DNA of 15,743 bases from Lysobacterales bacterium UBA2790 (GTDB lineage: Bacteria; Pseudomonadota; Gammaproteobacteria; Xanthomonadales; Xanthomonadaceae). The stretch spans positions 8,058 through 23,800 of the forward strand of contig DEHW01000198.1 of assembly GCA_002352135.1 (NCBI GenBank), given 5' to 3'. Position 1 is the first letter of the stretch. Each line of letters begins with the position of its first letter. Position numbers and translations under genes: made by a program. Below, one piece after another: positions 1-6,659 of the stretch. The notes beneath the pieces are model-generated. The model saw only the letters and a program-made list of their open reading frames with translations, made no database searches and had not been told where the DNA came from.

Positions 1-386
1 ACGCGCGCATGGCATCGTTCCAGTTGCTGGGCCAGCTCCTGCCGACAGCGCGCTGCATCGGCTTCGTCATGCGGCAAAAAGACGAGACCTGCTGTGCACA
101 GCGGCGCCAGATGAAAGCCACACTCTTCGGCCAGTGCGCGCAGGAAGGCATCCGGGCGGCGAATCAACACGCCGCAGCCATCGCCCGACTCACCGTCCGC
201 CGCCACGGCACCGCGATGGGTCATGCGTGCGAGGGCATCCAGTCCGGCCTGCACGATCTCGGCATGCGGCTGATCGTCGAGCTGGGCAATCAAGCCGAAG
301 CCACAGCCGTCGTGTTCGAGTTTGGGGTCGAACAGCAAGGGGGCGCTGACAGGGCTCATCGTTGGGGCAGTCGTTTGTTCGCTCAT
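1..386 (-). CDS. gltB: Glutamate synthase large subunit, N-terminal part (runs off left edge)
   Basis: Only the first 128 codons are in the window. The product is the large subunit of NADPH-dependent glutamate synthase, which transfers the glutamine amide to 2-oxoglutarate in the cytoplasm. The visible part is the class II glutamine amidotransferase domain: the stretch HDGCGFGLIAQ puts the catalytic cysteine at residue 28, and the later motifs LARMTHRGA and SGDGCGVLI match the family. In this family the enzyme is processed so that this cysteine becomes the N-terminus, so residues 1-27 would be a propeptide. I chose the ATG at 386; a second in-frame ATG at 359 (residue 10) is possible, and neither has a strong ribosome-binding site. 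It lies downstream of bioD on the same strand, with a candidate promoter of its own in the 141-bp gap. Identity is secure; the start is less so. Confidence 0.95.
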   Translation of the reverse strand, partial: MSEQTTAPTMSPVSAPLLFDPKLEHDGCGFGLIAQLDDQPHAEIVQAGLDALARMTHRGAVAADGESGDGCGVLIRRPDAFLRALAEECGFHLAPLCTAGLVFLPHDEADAARCRQELAQQLERCHAR

Positions 387-427
387 ACGCTTGCGGGCCT
401 TTCGCGGGGTGTGGCTGGCGCGTTCAA

Positions 428-445
428 TCGTCCTTGCAAGGACGA
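428..445. promoter_or_regulatory. 18-bp perfect palindrome in the gltB leader
   Basis: The bases TCGTCCTTGCAAGGACGA read identically on both strands. The site lies 42 bp upstream of the gltB start and abuts the predicted transcription start of the candidate gltB promoter (452-480). This is the expected place for a repressor operator. As RNA it could form only a 7-bp stem with a TGCA loop and has no following U-tract, so a terminator is less likely. The binding protein is unknown. Confidence 0.45.
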
Positions 446-451
446 AGCCGT

Positions 452-480
452 ACCACATCACGCCTGCTGCGACGCGTCAA
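452..480 (-). promoter_or_regulatory. Candidate sigma-70 promoter for gltB
   Basis: On the minus strand a TTGACG -35 hexamer (475-480, five of six consensus positions) is followed after 17 bp by TGTGGT (452-457, three of six). Transcription would start near 445. The -10 match is poor, so this is a candidate only. A GACGCGTC palindrome (471-478) overlaps the -35 box. Confidence 0.3.
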
Positions 481-527
481 ACCACTTTGTCGGGATGGGC
501 GAAGGCGTCACAAGCGACGCGCGGACT

Positions 528-1190
528 TCACGTTGGCAGTGTCAGTTCGCACAGGTGTGCGGGATGGCCATGCGGCAAGCGGCCCAGGCACGGCAAGTCC
601 AGCCGTTGCTGCAGGTTGTCGAAGTAGGCCTCGGCATGCGCCAGATCGGGATCGATGTCATTGGCGATCCAGCCCAGCAATGGCAAGCCATCGGCACGAA
701 TGGCCCGTGCCGTCAGCAGCCCATGATTGATGCAGCCAAGGCGCATGCCCACCACCAGCACCACCGGCAACTCGAGCGCGCGGGCGACATCGGCCTGCAT
801 CAGCTCGGCAGTCAGCGGAGCCATCCAGCCACCCACGCCTTCAACCACGCCATGCGGCGACAGGGTCGACAAATGCGAATAAGCGGAAACGATCCCGCGC
901 AGTTCAATCTGCACTTGTTCGAAACGCGCGGCAATTTCCGGAGCGGTGGGTTCGCGCAGGCAATACGGATTGACCCAGTCGTATTCCGGTCGCGGCAGGC
1001 TGGCCGACTGCAGATCCATCGCATCTGCATTGCGCAGCCCCTGCTTGCGCTGGTCGGCACCACTTGCGACGGGCTTCATGCCAAAGGCCGAGCCATGGGC
1101 GCGACGCAGGCAATGCAACAGCGCCAGCGCTGCATGCGTCTTGCCGACACCGGTATCGGTCCCGGTGACAAAACAACGCCAAGCAGTCAC
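528..1190 (-). CDS. bioD: Dethiobiotin synthetase
   Basis: ATP-dependent enzyme that carboxylates 7,8-diaminononanoate and closes the ureido ring to give dethiobiotin, the penultimate step of biotin synthesis, in the cytoplasm. The 220 residues match the usual family length. The P-loop GTDTGVGKT is at residues 10-18, the substrate-binding lysine motif MKPVASG at 38-44 (K39), the acidic VVEGVGGW at 115-122, and the family signature VVGMRLGCINHGLLT at 146-160. The start is a GTG preceded by AGGGGA at good spacing. A five-codon ATG frame (from 1204) ends in a TGA overlapping this GTG, which could couple initiation. No other bio genes are visible. gltB follows on the same strand after 141 bp but seems to have its own control region. 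Confidence 0.96.
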   Translation of the reverse strand: MTAWRCFVTGTDTGVGKTHAALALLHCLRRAHGSAFGMKPVASGADQRKQGLRNADAMDLQSASLPRPEYDWVNPYCLREPTAPEIAARFEQVQIELRGIVSAYSHLSTLSPHGVVEGVGGWMAPLTAELMQADVARALELPVVLVVGMRLGCINHGLLTARAIRADGLPLLGWIANDIDPDLAHAEAYFDNLQQRLDLPCLGRLPHGHPAHLCELTLPT

Positions 1191-1305
1191 AGCTTCCCCT
1201 TCATTTTGCGAAACCGATGCCGCGCAAGCCTACCCCGAGTGAGTTCGGCTGCGAAGCAGGGCGCTGCTAAACTCCCGCTTCGAGTCCCACGCAGGATGTC
1301 ATTGC

Positions 1306-1788
1306 ATGTTTATCGCGACTGCCTTGCATGGCAGCCCGGAAGAACAATGGGCCAGTCTGGCCGAGCAAGCCCGTGCCCTGTTGCAAGGCGAGCACGACCG
1401 CATTGCCAATGCCGCCAACCTGAGTGCCTTGGCCTATCACGCGTTGGCGGAAGTGAACTGGCTGGGCTTCTATTTCTTCGATGGCAACGAGCTGGTCGTC
1501 GGGCCATTCCAGGGACATCCGGCCTGCGTGCGCATTGCCCTGGATCGCGGCGTGTGTGGCGCGGCAGCGCGCACGCGAGCGACGCAGGTCGTGCCGGATG
1601 TGGACGCGTTTCCCGGTCACATTCCCTGCGATTCGGCCTCTCGCTCGGAAGTCGTCGTACCGCTGGTGAAGCACGGCGAACTGATCGGCGTGTTCGACAT
1701 CGACAGCCCGGTCGTAGACCGCTTCCAGCCCGTCGATGTGGCAGGACTGGAAACCCTCGCAGCCATCTATCTGGAGTCCTTGCGATGA
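1306..1788 (+). CDS. msrC: Free methionine-(R)-sulfoxide reductase (GAF domain)
   Basis: Cytoplasmic repair enzyme of the YebR/fRMsr family that reduces free methionine-R-sulfoxide, with electrons normally supplied by thioredoxin. The 160 residues form a single GAF domain. Three cysteines, C74, C84 and C108, have the same spacing (10 and 24) as the catalytic set in Escherichia coli fRMsr. They sit in the motifs HPACVRI, RGVCGAAA and GHIPCDSASRSEVVVP. The ATG at 1306 is preceded by an AGGA at about 1293-1296. The gene diverges from bioD and its TGA overlaps the ATG of the TfoX-C gene (ATGA), so the two are almost certainly translated from one transcript. Confidence 0.95.
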   Translation: MFIATALHGSPEEQWASLAEQARALLQGEHDRIANAANLSALAYHALAEVNWLGFYFFDGNELVVGPFQGHPACVRIALDRGVCGAAARTRATQVVPDVDAFPGHIPCDSASRSEVVVPLVKHGELIGVFDIDSPVVDRFQPVDVAGLETLAAIYLESLR

Positions 1789-2201
1789 GTCAGGGCAAGT
1801 TGTCGAACGTGGGTCCCAAGTCTGCCGCATGGCTCCGTCAGGTGGGTATTCGTACCCAGGACGATCTGGTGGCGGCCGGTGCCGTCGGCGCCTTCATGAA
1901 GGTCAAGCGCGCGGGCTTCAAACCCAGCCTGAATCTGCTCTACGCGCTGGAAGGCGCCCTGCTCGGCTGCCATTGGCAACAGGTGCCCGAAGCCCGGCGT
2001 GCGCAGATGTGTGCGGAAGTCGAAGAACTGACCGCGCTCCTGCCCAACAAGAAGGGCCGACCGGGTCCGGTGACCTACAGTGAAGGCGCCTCGCGCCCCA
2101 CCGACAACGATGCTGCTGACAGCAGTGGCATGGAGATGAGTTTCGGCTTTGATGATGCCGGTGGTGGCGACAGTTCGGGTGGCGGCGATAGCAGCGACTG
2201 A
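1785..2201 (+). CDS. TfoX/Sxy C-terminal-domain protein
   Basis: A 138-residue protein consisting of a stand-alone TfoX C-terminal domain at about residues 5-85, followed by an acidic Gly/Ser/Asp-rich tail (about 105-138). The start LSNVGPKSAAWLRQVGI, the segment GAVGAFMKVKRAG and the core SLNLLYALEGALLGCHW are characteristic. Full-length TfoX/Sxy is a competence co-regulator, but this protein lacks the N-terminal TfoX domain, so that role should not be assumed; the domain is a helix-hairpin-helix-like fold that may bind nucleic acid or protein. The start is fixed by the 4-base ATGA overlap with msrC. The same reading frame is open far to the left (from position 9), but that part is antisense to gltB and bioD and is not coding. 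Function in the cell is unknown. Confidence 0.9.
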   Translation: MSQGKLSNVGPKSAAWLRQVGIRTQDDLVAAGAVGAFMKVKRAGFKPSLNLLYALEGALLGCHWQQVPEARRAQMCAEVEELTALLPNKKGRPGPVTYSEGASRPTDNDAADSSGMEMSFGFDDAGGGDSSGGGDSSD

Positions 2202-2205
2202 TCGA

Positions 2206-2240
2206 GGGAAGGAGCGAAGGCCTCGGGCTCGCTCCTTCCC
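2206..2240. terminator. Bidirectional hairpin terminator between convergent genes
   Basis: A perfect 12-bp inverted repeat (GGGAAGGAGCGA at 2206-2217 and its complement at 2229-2240) with an 11-nt loop begins 5 bases after the TfoX-C stop and ends 8 bases before the stop of the converging beta-helix gene. There is no U-tract on either side. Position and stem strength support a shared terminator. Confidence 0.7.
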
Positions 2241-2248
2241 TGTGGTGC

Positions 2249-4312
2249 TCAATCCTCGAAGCCGTCGACGAACAAGGGGAATTCGCCGCTGCACTGGTCG
2301 ATCTGTGGCGGCAGCACGAGTACGTTGTAGCTCACGCCGTTCGCCATACCACCGAGATCCGAATAGATGATGTGGCGGCCGACGGTGGCCTCGTAGTCGG
2401 TGTCGATCACACGACCTGCCGTACTGATGCCCGCCAAGCGAGTGACCTGGATCTGCGCACAAGGCTGGTTGTTCAGCAGTGGGTGGTCAAGAAAGATTTG
2501 GCTTGAGTCGGAATTTGAGACATCGGCGGTTACCGTGAACGCCTGCGCACTGCGCGCCTGCGAGTACAGATTCCAGTAGGTGCCCGACGCACCGAAGACG
2601 AACGGAATGCCAGTGCTGGTCACCAGATTCCATCGCGTTCCCTGGTAGGCCAGCGAAACCGGATCGGGCGTCACCGTCAAGCCGAACGGGGTCGACTGCT
2701 GAAACAGTACGAACGCATCGGCATCGTTGTTGATGATCGACCAGTCGATTTGCGTGCCTTCGTCCAGCGTGTTGCTGCCGTTGGCGATATGCTGAAAAAC
2801 CCCTTGCGACGAAGTGGTGGCGTAGGGCGCAAAGACGTTGACCGCCAGGCGACTGGCTCCGCTTGGCAAGTTGCTGCCATTGGCGGTGGACGCAAACCAC
2901 TGATCGAAATAGTCGATGTTGATGGGAACACTGATTGATGTGCCACCAACCCTGAAGTTCTGCGTCGCAAACAGGCGCTGGGCGGCATTGTCGTTCCAGC
3001 GACTGACGCCTAACGCGAAGCTGCTGTGCGTGCCGCTGGTGCTGTCGCGGCTCAACGCGAAATCATGGCCATACTCCGAAGCACCAATGTCCACCGCGCT
3101 GCCAGCCAGTCGCCGCAGCCCATCGCCGTCGACAAACGGAAGGCCGCCGCCTTGGAAAAGATGGATGAAGCCATCGCCTGTATCACGTGCTGGCGACGCG
3201 GCACTCAGGCGAGGCCGGAACTGACTGTCGAGCTGCGGATTGGCGTTCACATCATGCGCGCCGGGTGTATGCAATCCCGCCGACGTGTTCTGCCACAGCA
3301 GGTTGTAATCGTTGCTGGCCGTGCCGCCCGCGTCGACCATGTTCTGCAGTCCAAAGCGGTTGAACGCGATCAGGTTGTTGTAGATCCAACCCGATGTGGT
3401 GCCGTCGGCTTCCGGGGTCAGGCCACCCCAATGGGTGATCGTCAGTCCGCGGCCATGGGTGATGGTGTTGTTCACCGCACGTGCCACGATGGAGCCATAG
3501 GCCGTGGTAAAGCTGAGTCCACCGAATTCCTCCTCGCCACCTGTCAGCATGTTTCCGAACACCCAGGCATCAACGCTGGAAGGCGTTGACGAGAACATCC
3601 CCTCGGTAACCGAAATGCTGTTCCGCGCGAAGTCGCCGTTCACCTTGTTGGCAAAAATGCGGAACTCGGACGTCGAGCCGCCACCCGCCATGCCATGAAT
3701 GCCCCAGCCGTCACCCGGCTGTGAGGCGCGAATCTCGTTGTAGGAAATCTCCACCGCAGTGGACGTGGAAGCCCCGAATACCTCCACACCGATGGCCGCG
3801 TCGACCAGGCTGGGTGCGACCACGTCAAGTTGGTTCTCACTGATGCGCACGGACTGATTGCCAGTGCCGGACAGATTTACATCGATGCCAGCCGCTGTGC
3901 TGCCCATGCTGACGAACTGCATGCGTGAGACGTCGAGAAACACATCGGCCGAGCTCGACGCATTGAGCGTGACCTTGGCATTGGTGAGCTTGACGCCAGA
4001 GATGTTGATGGTCACCGGCGAGGGAAACGGTCCGGGAAAATTGCCACTGATGCCGAAGCCCGATGCGAACTCGGGAGTTATCCAGGCCCGGTAGGGGCGC
4101 AGACTGATCTGGAACGGCAGCGCGATGTTCTCTGCAATCGGCGTTTCGGTGTTGATCTCGACCGCACCACCGGCACCCTGCGCGTTGATGCAGGCCTGCA
4201 AGGTCGTGCTGCAACTTCCGCTTCCGGGCCAGACGCCCACGGTGCCCGCCACGACATCCCGGCTGCCCAACGCGGTCAGCAAACACAATGCAGCCAGAGT
4301 TCTTGCGCGCAT
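2249..4312 (-). CDS. Secreted right-handed beta-helix protein with DGFE-type C-terminus
   Basis: Exported 687-residue protein of unknown function. The ATG at 4312 has a perfect AGGAGG (4319-4324) six bases upstream and begins a clean signal peptide (cleavage near DVVA/GT), so I prefer it to upstream ATG 4327 or TTG 4330. After it comes a pectin-lyase-like region of parallel beta-helix coils, with many Asn-rich turns of the type SYNEIRAS, NNLIAFNRFG and NNTITHGRG. This ends in ASPARDTGD and VDIGASEYG, the signature of the 'choice-of-anchor Q' module. A second region of about 270 residues has repeated WNL/DW..INNDADAF/DHPLLNNQPC elements resembling a repeated domain of secreted proteins. The last residues are FPLFVDGFED. 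Polysaccharide binding or cleavage is possible, but I see no catalytic motif. It lies 90 bp downstream of the LOG gene on the same strand. Confidence 0.8.
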   Translation of the reverse strand: MRARTLAALCLLTALGSRDVVAGTVGVWPGSGSCSTTLQACINAQGAGGAVEINTETPIAENIALPFQISLRPYRAWITPEFASGFGISGNFPGPFPSPVTINISGVKLTNAKVTLNASSSADVFLDVSRMQFVSMGSTAAGIDVNLSGTGNQSVRISENQLDVVAPSLVDAAIGVEVFGASTSTAVEISYNEIRASQPGDGWGIHGMAGGGSTSEFRIFANKVNGDFARNSISVTEGMFSSTPSSVDAWVFGNMLTGGEEEFGGLSFTTAYGSIVARAVNNTITHGRGLTITHWGGLTPEADGTTSGWIYNNLIAFNRFGLQNMVDAGGTASNDYNLLWQNTSAGLHTPGAHDVNANPQLDSQFRPRLSAASPARDTGDGFIHLFQGGGLPFVDGDGLRRLAGSAVDIGASEYGHDFALSRDSTSGTHSSFALGVSRWNDNAAQRLFATQNFRVGGTSISVPINIDYFDQWFASTANGSNLPSGASRLAVNVFAPYATTSSQGVFQHIANGSNTLDEGTQIDWSIINNDADAFVLFQQSTPFGLTVTPDPVSLAYQGTRWNLVTSTGIPFVFGASGTYWNLYSQARSAQAFTVTADVSNSDSSQIFLDHPLLNNQPCAQIQVTRLAGISTAGRVIDTDYEATVGRHIIYSDLGGMANGVSYNVLVLPPQIDQCSGEFPLFVDGFED

Positions 4313-4402
4313 AACCAGCCTCCTCATCAATCCGATACACGCACAAGCGCAAAGCGGCGATGACAGAGGACAAGTCTGAGTGAGAGATCGGTCGAACGCG
4401 GA

Positions 4403-4987
4403 TTACGCGGGGCGCACCACCGCCAGTTCGCGCGCGTTCGGACCCCAACTCGGCGCGGATGCGATGGCTGTCATCACCTGTTCCGGCTCGGCGACGAGTT
4501 GCCACATCGCGGCGTGTTCGGGGTTCATGAAGCGCTGTTCGATCACTTGCTGCATGAAGGCTTGCAAGGGCGTGTAGAAGTCCCGCGTGTTGAGCAACAG
4601 GATCGGGTTGAAATACAGCCCCAGCCGCTTCAAGGTGATCGCCTCGAACAACTCCTCCAGCGTGCCGCAGCCGCCTGGCAAGGCCACCACCGCATCGGAG
4701 TCGGTGAGCAAACGATGCTTGCGCTCACGCATGTCTTCCACCAGCTCCAGGCGCGTCAGTCCGGGATGACCCCATTCCAGATCCGCCATGAAACGCGGCA
4801 GGATGCCGATCACCTCGCCACCTTCGGACAACGCCCCGTTCGCCACCGCACCCATCGAACCCGCCGAGCCACCGCCATAAACCAGGGTCGCGCCCACCCG
4901 CGCGATGTGCTGACCCACCGCGTAGGCGGCGGCGTGATAGGCCGGATCACACTGGCCGCTGGACGCGGCATAGACACAGATACGCAT
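4403..4987 (-). CDS. LOG family nucleoside-5'-monophosphate phosphoribohydrolase
   Basis: Cytoplasmic Rossmann-fold enzyme of the LOG (TIGR00730) family, which hydrolyses cytokinin riboside 5'-monophosphate or other nucleotides such as AMP to the free base and ribose 5-phosphate. The 194 residues contain the phosphate-binding YGGGSAGSMG (37-46), the RERK segment (87-90), and the diagnostic LPGGCGTLEELFE (103-115) with catalytic Glu. Older annotation calls this family 'lysine decarboxylase', which is wrong. The start ATG at 4987 gives the canonical N-terminus MRICVYAASS; its ribosome-binding site is weak. It diverges from the dehydrogenase at 5076 across 88 bp. The true substrate in this organism cannot be read from sequence. 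Confidence 0.92.
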   Translation of the reverse strand: MRICVYAASSGQCDPAYHAAAYAVGQHIARVGATLVYGGGSAGSMGAVANGALSEGGEVIGILPRFMADLEWGHPGLTRLELVEDMRERKHRLLTDSDAVVALPGGCGTLEELFEAITLKRLGLYFNPILLLNTRDFYTPLQAFMQQVIEQRFMNPEHAAMWQLVAEPEQVMTAIASAPSWGPNARELAVVRPA

Positions 4988-5075
4988 GCGACAAATCCGA
5001 TGGTGAGCGAATCGGCAAGCCTAGCGCGCACCCGCGCTCGATACACTGTCGGCTTGTCACTACGGAACCATTGCC

Positions 5076-5939
5076 ATGACAACACCCCACTGCGGATTCA
5101 TCGGACTCGGTGCCATGGGACGCCCGATGGCCGGACATCTGGCCGCGCGCGGCCTGCTCGCTGTGGTGGGCAATCGAAGCATCGACAAGGCGGAGACGCT
5201 GGCAAGCGAACTCGGCGTGCGAGCGGCGCAGAGTGCCAAGGATTTCGCCGATTGCGATGTCGTCGCTTTGTGCGTCACTGCCGATGCGGACGTGCTGGCC
5301 AATGTCGATGCCTTGGCCGCCGTCATGCAGCCCGGCAGCGTCGTCATCGATCACAGCACTGTTTCCAGCGCCACCGCACAAACCGCTGCGGCGCGCTTGG
5401 CCGCCAAGGGCATCGGCTTTCTGGATGCGCCGGTTTCCGGCGGTGTCGAAGGCGCCATCAACGGCAAGCTATCGATCATGGTCGGCGGCAGTGCAGCCGA
5501 TCTCGCCAAAGCCCAAACAGCGCTCCAGGCTTACGGCCTGCGCATCACCCACATGGGTGAGGTCGGCACTGGTCAAGCCACCAAGGCGGTGAATCAGGTG
5601 CTGGTCGCGGGTATCGCCCATGCCGTCAGCGAAGGCTTGGCGTTGGGCGAAAAACTCGGCCTCGATCCCGAGCGTCTGTTGCCTACGCTCGGTGCCGGTG
5701 CGGCGGGAAGCTGGTTTCTGGAAAAACGCGGCCCAACGATGCTGCGCGACGAGTTCAAAGTCGGCTTCAAACTCGCCCTGCTGCACAAGGATCTGAAGAT
5801 TGTCGACGCCATGGCCCAAGCTGCAGGCACCCGCCGCGACATCATCCAGAAGTCCCTCACCGATTACGCCCAACTGATGGCCGAAGGCTACGGCGACGAC
5901 GACATATCGGCCCTGATCCGCTTGAAGCGGCGCGGGTGA
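5076..5939 (+). CDS. NAD(P)-dependent beta-hydroxyacid dehydrogenase (3-hydroxyisobutyrate dehydrogenase-like)
   Basis: A 287-residue oxidoreductase of the family that includes 3-hydroxyisobutyrate dehydrogenase, tartronate-semialdehyde reductase and succinic-semialdehyde/glyoxylate reductases. The N-terminal Rossmann fold has FIGLGAMGRPM (8-18); N33-R34 in VGNRS follows the second strand, suggesting NADP preference. The substrate loop DAPVSGGVEGA is at 117-127, the catalytic lysine is K170 in GTGQATKAVNQ with the partner N173, and HKDL is at 237-240. All expected motifs are present and length is normal. No valine-degradation or glyoxylate genes lie nearby to fix the substrate. It converges on the PliI-like gene with a 34-bp gap that has no clear terminator. 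Confidence 0.9.
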   Translation: MTTPHCGFIGLGAMGRPMAGHLAARGLLAVVGNRSIDKAETLASELGVRAAQSAKDFADCDVVALCVTADADVLANVDALAAVMQPGSVVIDHSTVSSATAQTAAARLAAKGIGFLDAPVSGGVEGAINGKLSIMVGGSAADLAKAQTALQAYGLRITHMGEVGTGQATKAVNQVLVAGIAHAVSEGLALGEKLGLDPERLLPTLGAGAAGSWFLEKRGPTMLRDEFKVGFKLALLHKDLKIVDAMAQAAGTRRDIIQKSLTDYAQLMAEGYGDDDISALIRLKRRG

Positions 5940-5973
5940 GCACGCAGTTTTTCGCGAACTAGCGACTGAACGA

Positions 5974-6552
5974 CTAAAACTCCGTCACCCGATCCAGCAC
6001 AAGCTGCCAGCTGGCTTCCCCGGGCTTGAGCTTGTATTGCATCTGCCGGTACTTCCCGGTGGGTTGACCGTTGTCGTGGATGACGAAGCGGCGACCGAGC
6101 ACCCCTTCCAGCACGCTCATCTCGTCGCCGCCGACATAGCCTTGTGCCAGTGCGGGGTCGTCGCTCAGTTCGGGCAGGTAGATCATGCTCATCGACTTGC
6201 GATGGTTGGCTGACCACGCATACAAATGCATGCGCGGTGGCTGGTGGTGATCAAGGACGTAGATGTAGATCTCTGGCGATTGGTCGACATTGAGGTCGGC
6301 AATCTCGGCACCGCTGACGTTGCCTTCGATGGTCTGCTCAAGAATCGAGTTGTCGATGCTCAAGCCGGACGGCTGGACCTGCAGCACCGTCTTGCCGTCG
6401 CGGCTCACGGTGCGGATATCGAAGGTGATGCCGTCCCACTCCAAGCGTTGTTGAAATGGCGCTTCCGCGCTCCCGTTGGTGTCCGCGTTGGCAGGCAGGA
6501 AGACGGCACTCAGAAACGCGGCAAATACCAGACGTAGTGATGCACGTTGCAT
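5974..6552 (-). CDS. PliI-like periplasmic lysozyme inhibitor homologue
   Basis: Exported protein of 192 residues. The ATG at 6552, preceded by GGAG with good spacing, begins a signal peptide ending near PANA (residue 23); the frame is open further upstream but without a better start. The mature part resembles the PliI family, which binds and blocks invertebrate-type (I-type) lysozyme in the periplasm. The features I recognise are LQVQPSGLSIDNSILEQ, IEGNVSGAEIADLNVD.SPEIYIYV, YSA/WSANHRKSMS.IYLPELS, the YVGGDE segment and the C-terminal PTGKYRQMQYKL. It is the last of three leftward genes, after the tandem DUF3011 and EF-hand genes. Inhibitory activity is inferred from family resemblance; the match is from recall of family sequences, so confidence is moderate. 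Confidence 0.75.
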   Translation of the reverse strand: MQRASLRLVFAAFLSAVFLPANADTNGSAEAPFQQRLEWDGITFDIRTVSRDGKTVLQVQPSGLSIDNSILEQTIEGNVSGAEIADLNVDQSPEIYIYVLDHHQPPRMHLYAWSANHRKSMSMIYLPELSDDPALAQGYVGGDEMSVLEGVLGRRFVIHDNGQPTGKYRQMQYKLKPGEASWQLVLDRVTEF

Positions 6553-6575
6553 AGCAGACTCCAAGGCTCGGAGAC

Positions 6576-6605
6576 ACCTGCGGCCATCCGGGGATGGCCG
6601 CAGGT
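6576..6605 (-). terminator. Hairpin upstream of the PliI-like gene
   Basis: A perfect 14-bp inverted repeat (ACCTGCGGCCATCC at 6576-6589, complement at 6592-6605) around a 2-base loop lies between the tandem DUF3011 gene and the PliI-like start. No U-tract follows on the minus strand. It could attenuate read-through between the two genes or protect the upstream mRNA end. Confidence 0.45.
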
Positions 6606-6625
6606 TTGGCACACTGGGACAGGGC

Positions 6626-6646
6626 GACACGCCATCGAAGCGTGTC
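6626..6646 (-). other. Small hairpin after the tandem DUF3011 stop
   Basis: A 7-bp inverted repeat, GACACGC (6626-6632) and GCGTGTC (6640-6646), with a 7-base loop, lies 13 bases after the stop codon of the tandem DUF3011 gene. With the stronger hairpin at 6576-6605 it makes a double stem-loop in this 107-bp gap. No U-tract is present, so its role is uncertain. Confidence 0.3.
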
Positions 6647-6659
6647 TTCCTTGTATTGA

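Noticed and set aside
505..520. 5-bp GCGTC/GACGC hairpin just after the bioD stop
   Set aside because: Too short and without a U-tract to be called a terminator.
9..1784. Long open frame on the plus strand in phase with the TfoX-C gene (about 590 codons before its true start)
   Set aside because: It is antisense to clearly recognisable gltB and bioD and overlaps msrC in another frame, its translation resembles nothing, and the ATGA overlap gives the proper start at 1785.
3026..3589. 187-codon plus-strand open frame inside the beta-helix gene
   Set aside because: Antisense to a signal-peptide-bearing gene with coherent repeats; no recognisable domain.
4403..4987. Lysine decarboxylase annotation for the LOG gene
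   Set aside because: The PGGxGTxxE motif and length are those of LOG phosphoribohydrolases; no pyridoxal-phosphate decarboxylase features are present.
4499..5560. 353-codon plus-strand open frame over the LOG gene and the start of the dehydrogenase
   Set aside because: It opposes or is out of frame with two genes carrying full family motifs; a common shadow in GC-rich DNA.
5940..5973. Possible terminator between the dehydrogenase and the PliI-like gene (AGTTTT at 5946-5951 against AAAACT at 5976-5981)
   Set aside because: Weak A-T arms, a 24-base spacing and only a 4-bp inner stem; not a convincing terminator.
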